Source: Vibrio penaeicida (GTDB lineage Bacteria > Pseudomonadota > Gammaproteobacteria > Enterobacterales > Vibrionaceae). Taken from it: a stretch of DNA of 64,000 bases. Within the stretch, counting starts at the first letter, position 1, and every line of letters starts with the position of its first letter. Shown piece by piece: positions 25,329 to 33,461 of this stretch. Below the pieces are notes generated by a model that saw only the letters and a program-made list of their open reading frames with translations, was not told where the DNA came from and did no database searches. The DNA is taken from positions 86,691 to 150,690 of the forward strand of contig NZ_BFAQ01000047.1 in the NCBI RefSeq assembly GCF_002933855.1, read 5' to 3'. Position numbers and translations under genes: made by a program.

Positions 25329-26795
25329 TCAGCTTGTGCGCTTTTTATAGCCTTCGGAGTCGACAACTTGGTTTCTACCATGTTCTTTTGCAAAGTAAAG
25401 ATATTCGTCTGCTGAGTTTATTGCATGCTCTAAAGGTTTTTCGAGTAAGGTGCCTGAAAGCGTAATGACGCCAAGGCTGACAGTCAGCCTAATGTTTTGA
25501 TCACCATTACTTACAATCATTCTCTCTATTTCTTGTCTGATACGTTCAGCGATTTCTTTGGCTAGCTCCATTGAAGCACTAGGAAGAGCGACAGCAAACT
25601 CTTCTCCTCCAAGTCGACCAAGAATATCTACATCTCTCGTTACTTCACCAATTTTCGATACAACAGCAACAAGAACGTCATCGCCCGCGGCATGACCATA
25701 TGTATCATTGATTTTTTTGAAGAAGTCGATATCCAAAATGATGAGCGAAAGAGGACGATTGATACGGATGCAGGTAGAAATGGCTCGCTCTGTATAATCA
25801 TTGAAACTGCGTCGATTGAGTGCGCCTGTTAATGGATCGGTAGATGCAAGAACACGCAATTTCTTTTCCAGTTGTTTTCGATCGCTAATGTCAGAAATAG
25901 ACATAATAATCAAAAGCTGATCATCAAACATGAGTGTACTCAGTGCTATTTCTGCTTGCATTAGATCACCAGAAGGTAACGTAATGGCTATATCTAACCT
26001 TCGGCTGCATTCCTCTTCTTCGCATTTTAGAACATCAATAACCTGCGCACGCAAAGAAGTCCGATGTTTTATCGCAACAAGCTCTGCTGGATTTTTACCA
26101 AGAAACTCTTTCTTAGGTTTTTGAAACACAGTACTTATATACTGATTTACCATGATGATTTCTTGTTTAGGGTTGCATATCACAATACCTGTTGGTGCCG
26201 CGTTTACCAGCCCTTGAAGTTGCTTTTGAGCTTTTTGAATTTGCTCCATTCGCTGCTTTTGAAGCGTTTCAAGTTGTTTGGTTAATGATATATCACGTAA
26301 CACCAGTAACCAGCGAGTCTGGGTAATCGGAGTGATTCGTGCTTTTACTTGATAGTGTGTTTCATGAGCATAAAGATTTAATTCAGCCGCTCTCCCACTT
26401 TTGGATTCGTAGTTTCTTAGGAAGTTTTTAAGTTCCGGTGAATTAATGACGATATCTAAATCTTCTATGGCTTTAAAATTTTCTTCAGAATCTATAAATG
26501 GTGGAGAGAAATTACCAGAGCGAATATCCCGAACAAGTCCCTCTTTATCTATCCAAAAGCTCATGTCTGGAAGTGCATCTAATATAAGACTAAGAGTTTG
26601 GTTCCTATTGGTTAATTCTGTACAGCTAAGATCGAGCGTTCGTTCGGTCATTGTTAGCTGCTCTGCCATCGATTGATAGCCTTGATCAACCATTTCTATA
26701 AAAGTATTGATTTGGTCAGCATTGAAGGTTTCACCTTCTTTTGGCACACCATTTGGAAAAGCTTTGCGCAGTTGACGTTTGAGAAGTCGGTGCAT
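25329..26795 (-). CDS. PAS-PAS-GGDEF diguanylate cyclase
   Basis: Makes the second messenger c-di-GMP from GTP. No membrane helix, so cytoplasmic. A helical N terminus (1-60) is followed by two PAS-like domains (about 65-180 and 195-310) and a GGDEF domain (about 325-480). The active site is GGEEF near residue 398. RDVD lies exactly five residues before it, the RxxD product-inhibition site, so the enzyme looks active and feedback-controlled. The start is one base after the stop of the FIST gene, indicating translational coupling; the pair should work together. Confidence 0.92.
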   Translation of the reverse strand: MHRLLKRQLRKAFPNGVPKEGETFNADQINTFIEMVDQGYQSMAEQLTMTERTLDLSCTELTNRNQTLSLILDALPDMSFWIDKEGLVRDIRSGNFSPPFIDSEENFKAIEDLDIVINSPELKNFLRNYESKSGRAAELNLYAHETHYQVKARITPITQTRWLLVLRDISLTKQLETLQKQRMEQIQKAQKQLQGLVNAAPTGIVICNPKQEIIMVNQYISTVFQKPKKEFLGKNPAELVAIKHRTSLRAQVIDVLKCEEEECSRRLDIAITLPSGDLMQAEIALSTLMFDDQLLIIMSISDISDRKQLEKKLRVLASTDPLTGALNRRSFNDYTERAISTCIRINRPLSLIILDIDFFKKINDTYGHAAGDDVLVAVVSKIGEVTRDVDILGRLGGEEFAVALPSASMELAKEIAERIRQEIERMIVSNGDQNIRLTVSLGVITLSGTLLEKPLEHAINSADEYLYFAKEHGRNQVVDSEGYKKRTS

Positions 26796-26796
26796 A

Positions 26797-27933
26797 TCAA
26801 GTTTCCGAAAAAGCAGTAATGGTCATTGTTTGATTGTGTAACTCTGAAGGGTAATGCCTGTCATACGGAGCGATTTCGCCATAGGAATAAAACCCACAAA
26901 GTAGGGTAGAAGAACCCAGCTCATCTTTTACAGCTTCAACTTCGTCTTCTACTAGTTGTTTCAAGAGTATTTTTCGCCCAACACAACTGATCAAAATGGC
27001 AAACTGAGGGGAGTCTTCCATATTCTTGCGGCACACTTCGGCAGCGCTTTGTGCACCCTCGATAAGTGTTTCTACGTTTGCACGCATTAACATTGCGGTT
27101 GCACCAGCGGGTACGTTACCAGCAAACGTAATAGAACCTGAAGTTTCATCAATGCTGAGCAGTGTGCGAACAAGTTTGGTTGATTTACTTGGATCGGTTA
27201 TCTCTAACGGGAATCTGAGCCCACTTGCAGGTAAGTTAGAGGCCAGTTCGCCTAAGTAGCTTTTGTAGATTTCCAAAGCGTTTTCGTCATCTAATTCATA
27301 AAGCGTGTTTTCTTCCGAATGCGTGATTTTTCTTTGTAAACCAAATGGGCTCCAACCACCTCGTGAACCATAACTCACGGAAATTGAATCGCCATAAAAG
27401 CCGACCGCAACAACCTGCTTTTCTGCAACTTCATCTTGGTAGAGTACATGCGTCTGGTCAAAGGCTTCGCTATCGCCAGCAAGCCCTCCTGTCACTTTAA
27501 CGTGTTCTGGTACGGCACAATCAAAACCCTCTGTGAGCATGCAGCCGTTCACATGTAGCCCATCACTGAGCACCAAAATATGCTGTAAATTAGGCGTTTC
27601 CATTAGCTGTTTGGCCATTTGGATGCCGATGTCTTTTTGGTTAGTATCTTCACTTGGTATTTTGAGACGTAGCATACGAATAGGAGTTTTTTCAAAACAA
27701 ACAATGGTAACTACCAGTGCGCTATCATGTACTTGAACGCCAGAAACTTCACCTGCAGTCGAGCAGCCTGTCAGTGAGGCATTTGGCAAGTGATTGCGTA
27801 GTTGCTTAATGGCATCTTTTCCATTATTAATTGAGCCGAATAATAAAGCTAAAGTGTTATCACTGTTGAGTCGCTTTATATCTTCTGAGCTTTGCCAATG
27901 CTTTCCGTCCCATACAGACTGAAGTGTTTTCAT
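26797..27933 (-). CDS. FIST-domain sensor protein
   Basis: A 378-residue soluble protein with FIST N (about 25-215) and FIST C (about 225-360) domains: LLFGSINNGKDAI, LTGCSTAGEV, VTGGLAGDS and LCGFYSYGEIAP are family landmarks. FIST proteins sense small ligands; a subgroup called NosP binds heme and responds to nitric oxide, often beside c-di-GMP or kinase genes. This one is followed one base later by a diguanylate cyclase gene, so it probably controls that enzyme. Whether it binds heme cannot be judged from the motifs alone. Confidence 0.85.
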   Translation of the reverse strand: MKTLQSVWDGKHWQSSEDIKRLNSDNTLALLFGSINNGKDAIKQLRNHLPNASLTGCSTAGEVSGVQVHDSALVVTIVCFEKTPIRMLRLKIPSEDTNQKDIGIQMAKQLMETPNLQHILVLSDGLHVNGCMLTEGFDCAVPEHVKVTGGLAGDSEAFDQTHVLYQDEVAEKQVVAVGFYGDSISVSYGSRGGWSPFGLQRKITHSEENTLYELDDENALEIYKSYLGELASNLPASGLRFPLEITDPSKSTKLVRTLLSIDETSGSITFAGNVPAGATAMLMRANVETLIEGAQSAAEVCRKNMEDSPQFAILISCVGRKILLKQLVEDEVEAVKDELGSSTLLCGFYSYGEIAPYDRHYPSELHNQTMTITAFSET

Positions 27934-27936
27934 TCC

Positions 27937-28049
27937 AATACCTAAGTTTCTTTAAACCCTCTTTAAATTTAGTGTGTTTTACTGTTATTTCAAGTTATTA
28001 GAGTGGATGATTTGATTAAAATTCAACTAGTTAATCGAACTTAGGTATT
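27937..28049. repeat. Inverted-repeat element, 12-bp perfect arms
   Basis: AATACCTAAGTT (27937-27948) and AACTTAGGTATT (28038-28049) are exact reverse complements 89 bp apart. The arms resemble the TATACCCAAGT family seen elsewhere in the window and are probably a diverged member. The left arm lies in the leader of the FIST gene. Confidence 0.6.
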
Positions 28050-28180
28050 CAAGTGGAGCCGCTATCTAATTGTTTTCAAACATGAATAATGAAATCAATT
28101 ATTGATATAGCTAGCTGAAGTCATGTTCAAGCTTAATTGGAAAGAAACGGCAGTGAAAACAACTCTACTTTGGGGTTGGC

Positions 28181-28918
28181 TTATTCTGCAAGCAGTTGAG
28201 CTAATAAGGCTAGGTTTAGGGATGAGGCATTTTCTAATTCGGTGAAATCGATATATTCATTTCCTACAACATCAAAACGCATGAGTTCGACAGCTTCTGT
28301 ATCGTATTCGGGATGTGTAGAACTTAGAACATACTGACCTTTACCAAATTTTCCTTTAATAACGGCAGGCGGAGTGTTTGGTAAGTCGGTGAATGTTGCC
28401 AAGACTTCAACATTTTCGTCTGGTTCAGCTTTGAATAGGCTACCACCCATATAAAGAGAAGATTGGAGTAGGGTGCTTGAACCTTGGAGAATACCCAAAG
28501 AAACAACGTTAGGTTTCGTGCTGTTAAAATTATCCCCCGCGCCAAAAGAATCAATAGGTCCTTCAGCCGTGCCTTTAAAAAATGCGAGTTCGTTTGAGGT
28601 TTCAATTTCAAATTGTGAACCTTTTGCCCAAAGAGTTCGAGCACATGCCATATAGGCACCAGCACATATCCCGAGATAAAAACCTCCGTTAGCAACGTAG
28701 TTTTTAATCAATGTATTGGCTTTACCATTTAGTTTCGCCGATTTGTACCGGCTTGCTCCGCCAGGCATTACAAAGAGATCAATATCTTGGCTCAAAGCCC
28801 CTTCAAGAATTTCATTGGCGTTAACGAAAAAAACGTTATGTTTGCCACGAAGTTTAGCCAACGCATAATACAAAATATGGTTGTTTGAAACGTTGTCGGT
28901 ATAAATTAGAGTTTTCAC
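28181..28918 (-). CDS. BPL_N-domain protein (glutamine amidotransferase-like), linked to biotin uptake
   Basis: A 245-residue protein starting at GTG with AAGGAACGATT upstream. The fold is that of class I amidotransferases: LFVMPGGASRYKS, then GGFYLGICAGAYMA with a nucleophile-elbow Cys, and YVLSSTHPEYD near the end. This combination (PF09825, BPL_N) forms the N-terminal part of eukaryotic biotin-protein ligase and also occurs alone in bacteria. It is the last gene after bioM-bioN-bioY, 59 bp beyond bioY. A role in biotin use is suggested by context only. Confidence 0.78.
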   Translation of the reverse strand: MKTLIYTDNVSNNHILYYALAKLRGKHNVFFVNANEILEGALSQDIDLFVMPGGASRYKSAKLNGKANTLIKNYVANGGFYLGICAGAYMACARTLWAKGSQFEIETSNELAFFKGTAEGPIDSFGAGDNFNSTKPNVVSLGILQGSSTLLQSSLYMGGSLFKAEPDENVEVLATFTDLPNTPPAVIKGKFGKGQYVLSSTHPEYDTEAVELMRFDVVGNEYIDFTELENASSLNLALLAQLLAE

Positions 28919-28977
28919 AATCGTTCCTTCTTCGCGGCAAACTTTTTATATATACGAGACTGGCTAGATTAAAGAAT

Positions 28978-29526
28978 CTATGCCGCTCTTGATAGCAAAC
29001 TCGCAGGTCGAGCTTTAGCGATTGCTGATGTTAACAAACCAGCAATAATGGCCTTGATGATGTCACCTGGAATAAAGGCGGTAACAAGAGCCGCTGACTC
29101 AAGTAAGGTTTTCTTAAGAACAATAGCCATACCTGTAATACCAAATACATACATCACGATAATACCGCCAATCATCGACGCAACACTGGCGACTACAGTG
29201 AGGTTACCGTTGCGCCATTTTTCTACGATGAATCCTGTTACGAACGCAGCAATTGGCCAGCCAACTAAGAAACCGCCAGTAGCGCCAAAGAAAAGCCCAA
29301 TTCCACCACGGCCACCTGACAACAAAGGAAGACCAATAGCCACGAGCAACAAGAACAGGAGTACGGCTAATCCGCCACGTTTTGCACCTAAGATAGTGCC
29401 GCAAAGCATGATGCCTAGACTTTGTGCGGTGATAGGTACGCCAAATGCCAACGTAATTTTGGGGATCAAGCCAAGAGCAGCTATTAGACCCGCAAAAAGA
29501 GCAGTATAAGCGATGTTCTTTTCCAT
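28978..29526 (-). CDS. bioY: Biotin ECF transporter substrate-binding component BioY
   Basis: Integral membrane S component that captures biotin; 182 residues with about six hydrophobic segments. Family features include the N-terminal ALFAGLIAALGLIPKI, TAQSLGIMLCG and LPLLSGGRGGIGLFFGATGGFLVGWP. The ATG directly follows the bioN stop, and GGAGAAAAAATAA inside the end of bioN serves as the ribosome-binding site. With BioM and BioN it forms a complete three-part biotin importer. Confidence 0.93.
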   Translation of the reverse strand: MEKNIAYTALFAGLIAALGLIPKITLAFGVPITAQSLGIMLCGTILGAKRGGLAVLLFLLLVAIGLPLLSGGRGGIGLFFGATGGFLVGWPIAAFVTGFIVEKWRNGNLTVVASVASMIGGIIVMYVFGITGMAIVLKKTLLESAALVTAFIPGDIIKAIIAGLLTSAIAKARPASLLSRAA

Positions 29527-30141
29527 TTATTTTTTCTCCAGATTAGTAGTGCCACCGCGAGCCCTGAGAGCTTCGGCAACGTGGTCCGCATCGTCCAGTG
29601 CAAGAACGGTAAAAGGTAAAATAATACGCCAGCCAGATCGTTTGGTGGAACGAGCTCGCCAAGCAAAAGTTAGGCTTTGTCCTTTAGAAATCAAAACGGG
29701 TGTCATACGAATAACTAAAGCGATTGCAAGCTCCAAGGCTCGTGTGCTTAAGCCCAATCGTCTAAATGGGCGTGCTAAGAAGTGCACTACATCAATCATA
29801 TCGGATAGTCGCGTTGTCATCGTAACCAAGTTTGCCAGTGCCACGGCCGACAACATTCGAACAACGATTACCGCGCCAACTTGGTATTCCGCTGTCCATG
29901 TATGCCATGCGAGTACAATGACTACGAATGGCCATAAAATTTTTAGCTGCCGACAACCGTGCAGAAAAAACACCTTGCCTGGCAGCGCATAAAGAGCAAT
30001 AACTACGGCAAGGAAAACACCATGCAAGAGGATACTTTCAACAAAAAACAAACTGATTGTGACGATACCAAGCAAGGTAAGCTTTAGACCCGCACTCCAG
30101 TTATGTGCTTTCGTTTCAATTGGTGAGGTTAGAGATATCAT
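29527..30141 (-). CDS. bioN: Biotin ECF transporter transmembrane component BioN (EcfT/CbiQ family)
   Basis: Energy-coupling membrane scaffold of 204 residues joining BioY to the ATPase. Several hydrophobic segments are followed by the cytoplasmic helices with the EcfT signature VAEALRARGG near the C terminus (Ala-Arg-Gly coupling motif) and a second basic helix (FAWRARSTKRSG). Start with GGGAG upstream, overlapping the end of bioM by 26 bp. Confidence 0.9.
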   Translation of the reverse strand: MISLTSPIETKAHNWSAGLKLTLLGIVTISLFFVESILLHGVFLAVVIALYALPGKVFFLHGCRQLKILWPFVVIVLAWHTWTAEYQVGAVIVVRMLSAVALANLVTMTTRLSDMIDVVHFLARPFRRLGLSTRALELAIALVIRMTPVLISKGQSLTFAWRARSTKRSGWRIILPFTVLALDDADHVAEALRARGGTTNLEKK

Positions 30142-30877
30142 CGCTGTCTCCCAATCGGTTCATTTCTGCAAGATAATTTGGCAACACAGTATCCGGTGTA
30201 CCTACTTCTTCGATTTGTCCAGATTCTAACCATAAAACTTGGTCGTAATGTTCTATATCAGCAGGATCGTGACTGATGTGAATTAAGCTTCCAGAGAAGG
30301 AATCTAAGTATCTTTGAAGTTGTTGTTTTGTTGGAATATCTAAACCGGCAAATGGTTCATCTAAGATAATAAGTTTGGGCTGCATGGCGACAACAGACAT
30401 TAGGCAAACTAAGTGTTTTTGACCTTGTGACAATGAAGCGGTATGAACATCTTGCCAGTGAGTTTTGCCAAACTTAGCCAACATGTTTAAAGCATTCGAC
30501 TTTGCATCAACTTTACTTTGTCCCAGCTGTCGTAAGCCAAATACGAGCTCCTCGATAACAGTAGGAAAGATGATTTGATGATCAGGGTTTTGAAATAGGA
30601 TGCCAATTTGCTCGACAGCCGCATCTCTATTCTTATAGGGATCTATACCAGCTACTTCTAATTTGCCAGACTGTATCTTGATCAAGCCGGATAAAACGCG
30701 CGATAAGGTCGATTTGCCTGAACCATTACGACCAATTATCCCTAGGCGGCGAGACTTCGTTGCAAAAGACATGTTCTTGAGGACTCGGTTACCTTCTATA
30801 TCTAGGCATACGCTCTGCATTTCAATTAATGAATGTTTAGCAGGAGTTGTTGGTAGTTTGTCGTCTGAACTTATCAT
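30116..30877 (-). CDS. bioM: Biotin ECF transporter ATPase BioM (EcfA)
   Basis: ABC-type ATPase driving biotin uptake. Walker A GRNGSGKST, Q-loop (ILFQNPDHQII), signature LSQGQKHL, Walker B LIILDEPFAGLD and the switch HISHDP are all present. The ATG at 30877 gives 253 residues; a TTG at 30895 would add six, and neither start has a strong ribosome-binding site. First gene of the bioM-bioN-bioY-BPL_N cluster. I looked for a BirA-type operator in the leader and did not find one. Confidence 0.9.
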   Translation of the reverse strand: MISSDDKLPTTPAKHSLIEMQSVCLDIEGNRVLKNMSFATKSRRLGIIGRNGSGKSTLSRVLSGLIKIQSGKLEVAGIDPYKNRDAAVEQIGILFQNPDHQIIFPTVIEELVFGLRQLGQSKVDAKSNALNMLAKFGKTHWQDVHTASLSQGQKHLVCLMSVVAMQPKLIILDEPFAGLDIPTKQQLQRYLDSFSGSLIHISHDPADIEHYDQVLWLESGQIEEVGTPDTVLPNYLAEMNRLGDSDDISNLTN

Positions 30878-31012
30878 GTCTTTATTCGTGTCCAAGTGAA
30901 TTGCAACCTATCGTCAATTGCGTTGGAGATGATTTGTGACGCGCATACTATCAACTTGAATTTGCAGGGTAAACCACCAATAGATTGTGGAGACTGTTAT
31001 AGAGAAGAGTAA

Positions 31013-31120
31013 GGAGATAGATCGTGCGATTTTAAAGCGATGTTCGAGCGAAAACCAAACCCCGACACAACAATTCATTGGGACATGCTAGATTGGGTCG
31101 GTATAATGATATCTATCTCC
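31013..31120. repeat. Distant inverted repeat in the bioM/AraC divergent region
   Basis: GGAGATAGAT (31013-31022) and ATCTATCTCC (31111-31120) are exact reverse complements, 88 bp apart, between bioM and the AraC-type gene. Could be paired operator half-sites. Confidence 0.45.
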
Positions 31121-31149
31121 TAAAAGACACCGTGAGTGCGTGGTAAAAG

Positions 31150-31944
31150 ATGAGAGAGAAGTTGCAAACCAATACTCATCCGGCGATTTCTTTTGAAGAA
31201 CTGCCTTCAGATGTATACATGAACTTTGATGCATTCAATTCGAACACCGTCACGCGAGAGCATTTTCACGCGTGGGGGCAGTTACAATTTATTCGAGGTG
31301 GGATGTTAGAGTTGTTCGCGGATGAAACTCGATTCCTCGCACCGCCAAATTTGGCTATATGGGTTCCTGCCGGTGTATTGCACCACAGTTTTAATAGAAA
31401 GCCTCTGGATTACTGTTCGCTCAATGTCAGTGTCGATAAAACAAAACATATGCCTAAACATACTTGTCTACTTGGGGTGACGCCAATTATGACGGCTATC
31501 ATCGAAGATTTTCGGCAGAGAGATGTGTGTTCGGCAGAATCGGATCAAGATAAGCGATTAGTTGACGTTTTGCTGGACCAACTGGCAATGGCACCTGAAA
31601 AGCATCACTTCTTACCAACCTCTAGTCATAAAATGCTCGCACCTATTCTAAGAGGGCTAGAAGAGAATCCGACCAACAATGATTCATTAAAAAGCTGGGC
31701 TGCTCGTGTTCACACTACAGAACGGTCTCTTGCAAGGCACTGCCAAAGCGAATTAGGGATGAGTTTTACTGAGTGGCGTTTACGTATACGTTACCTTCAC
31801 TCTATGGACTTGCTTCGAAAAGGTAAGTCTGTAAAAGAAACCGCGTTCCTTTTGGGCTATAACCAAGCAAGCCCGTTTATTACGATGTTCAAACGTTACG
31901 CTGGGATTACACCTGATCAATATAAAGTGAATCGACCAGTATAA
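31150..31944 (+). CDS. AraC-family regulator with cupin sensor domain
   Basis: A 264-residue regulator: an N-terminal cupin domain (about 25-110; REHFHAWGQLQFIRGG and AIWVPAGVLHHS with metal-type His residues) and a C-terminal AraC double helix-turn-helix (about 165-262; TERSLARHCQSELGMSFTEW, SVKETAFLLGYNQASPFITMFKRYAGITP). Regulators of this shape often sense metals, sugars or efflux substrates. It is divergent from the biotin transporter cluster with 254 bp between, but whether it controls that cluster is open. Confidence 0.87.
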   Translation: MREKLQTNTHPAISFEELPSDVYMNFDAFNSNTVTREHFHAWGQLQFIRGGMLELFADETRFLAPPNLAIWVPAGVLHHSFNRKPLDYCSLNVSVDKTKHMPKHTCLLGVTPIMTAIIEDFRQRDVCSAESDQDKRLVDVLLDQLAMAPEKHHFLPTSSHKMLAPILRGLEENPTNNDSLKSWAARVHTTERSLARHCQSELGMSFTEWRLRIRYLHSMDLLRKGKSVKETAFLLGYNQASPFITMFKRYAGITPDQYKVNRPV

Positions 31945-31969
31945 AAAATGCCCGCATGTTTGCGGGCAT
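31943..31969 (-). terminator. Rho-independent terminator of pyrC
   Basis: ATGCCCGCA (31949-31957) pairs with TGCGGGCAT (31961-31969). Read on the minus strand it is followed by TTTTTTAT. It may also slow transcripts coming from the AraC-type gene. Confidence 0.85.
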
Positions 31970-32005
31970 CTGATTTGGGTTACTTAATCGACGTATCGAT
32001 TAGTA

Positions 32006-33037
32006 TTAACGAGTTACTTTCCACTCAATCTGCTCACCAGCACGGATTGGCACAACAATGTCGCTACCAAATGGCATAGTTTCAGCTACATCCCAAGATT
32101 CTTTAACCAGTGTAACCGTATCTTGGTTGCGAGGAAGCCCGTAAAAATCCGGACCATTGTGGCTTGCAAAACCTTCAAGGTTTTCTAGCTTGCCTTCGTT
32201 ATCAAAAACTTCTGCGTAAAGTTCTACTGCAGCGTGAGCAGTGTAAGAGCCTGCACAACCACAAGCAGATTCTTTTGCACCTTTAGCATGCGGTGCAGAA
32301 TCTGTTCCTAAGAAGAACTTTTTGCTGCCGCTGGTTGCTGCTTCAATCAATGCTTGCTGGTGGGTATTTCGTTTCAAAATTGGCAAGCAATAGAAGTGCG
32401 GTTTGATACCGCCAACTAACATATGGTTGCGGTTAAACAACAGGTGGTGCGCAGTGATTGTGGCAGCGACGTTTTCGTTCGCGTTCTTCACAAAGGTTGC
32501 AGCGTCGGAAGTTGTAATGTGCTCAAGAACGATCTTCAGGTTAGGGAAGTCGTTAACGATAGGGGTAAGAACGGTGTCTAGAAACTTTTTTTCGCGATCG
32601 AATATATCGACGTCATGCGTTGTAACTTCACCATGAATCAAAAGCAACATGCCAACTTCTTGCATGGTTTCTAACACGTGATAGATATTTTTCGCGTCTG
32701 TGACACCTGAATCAGAGTTTGTTGTCGCACCAGCTGGGTAGAGTTTTGCCGCGACAATCTTGCCCGTCGCTTTCGCTTTACGAATTTCATCCGAAGTTGT
32801 GTTATCCGTTAGATAGAGAGCCATCATAGGTTCGAAGTGCTCACTTGGCTTTTCTGCCATAATACGGTCACGGTAGGCCAGTGCCATTTCGGTATCGGTA
32901 ACGGGTGGGATGGTATTTGGCATTATCAGAGCTCGACCATTATAGCGGCTGATGTCGCGTACGGTGTCTGTTAAAACATCGCCATCGCGTAAGTGAACGT
33001 GCCAGTCGTCAGGACGAGTGATAGTAATTGTTGTCAT
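32006..33037 (-). CDS. pyrC: Dihydroorotase
   Basis: Closes N-carbamoyl-L-aspartate to dihydroorotate in pyrimidine synthesis; cytoplasmic zinc enzyme. The 343-residue length is that of class II (E. coli-like) enzymes. DWHVHLRDG gives the zinc ligands His13 and His15, KLYPAGATTNS holds the carbamylated lysine, and LIHGE, EHITTSDA and FLGTDSAPH supply further ligands and the catalytic Asp. RBS GGGAGCATTCAA. A PurR-like site lies 69 bp upstream, and PurR control of pyrC is known in E. coli. Confidence 0.96.
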   Translation of the reverse strand: MTTITITRPDDWHVHLRDGDVLTDTVRDISRYNGRALIMPNTIPPVTDTEMALAYRDRIMAEKPSEHFEPMMALYLTDNTTSDEIRKAKATGKIVAAKLYPAGATTNSDSGVTDAKNIYHVLETMQEVGMLLLIHGEVTTHDVDIFDREKKFLDTVLTPIVNDFPNLKIVLEHITTSDAATFVKNANENVAATITAHHLLFNRNHMLVGGIKPHFYCLPILKRNTHQQALIEAATSGSKKFFLGTDSAPHAKGAKESACGCAGSYTAHAAVELYAEVFDNEGKLENLEGFASHNGPDFYGLPRNQDTVTLVKESWDVAETMPFGSDIVVPIRAGEQIEWKVTR

Positions 33038-33461
33038 TTGAATGCTCCCACCAGGTTAAGATAAAACAGGAGCCTAAAAGCAGGAATTCGACGAAAAGTC
33101 TAAAAACGCAACCGTTTAGGCGACAGGATGATAGACAAAATAGTGTTATTTTTCACGCCTTTTTTACTAAGAACCGTTTCAAATCAAAAATTGCGAACCT
33201 ATTGAGCTGAATTTCGACGATATCTGGGGCGTGGACGTAGAGTGAACTATCAAACCTAAACATTCAGAACTGAGCTCTTAGATTTAACAAAACATTAATC
33301 TTCCTCTCGATTCAGTGGAGTTGTTGATGTACCGTTATTTAGGTATGGCGAATGATGGTTTCGTCTGCAATAAGCTGAAATGACTTTCTATTATTAAGCA
33401 TTAAGCATATAAGAAATAAGCTATAACCGAGGCGACAGCCATTCCAAATTAGTGAGCAAAA
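33038..33461. other. Gene-free divergent region between pyrC and the MOSC fusion gene
   Basis: About 420 bp with both promoters. It contains a PurR-like site (33106-33121) near pyrC and AT-rich sequence toward the MOSC gene with repeats of the word AAGCAT (33396-33407). No ORF. Confidence 0.5.
33106..33121. promoter_or_regulatory. PurR-like operator upstream of pyrC
   Basis: ACGCAACCGTTTAGGC matches 8 of 10 fixed positions of the PurR consensus ANGCAANCGNTTNCNT. It lies 69 bp before the pyrC ATG. Confidence 0.5.

Noticed and set aside
30896..31010. Search for a BirA-type biotin operator before bioM
   Set aside because: Only a GTAAACC fragment was found, with no matching GGTTTAC partner at the right distance.
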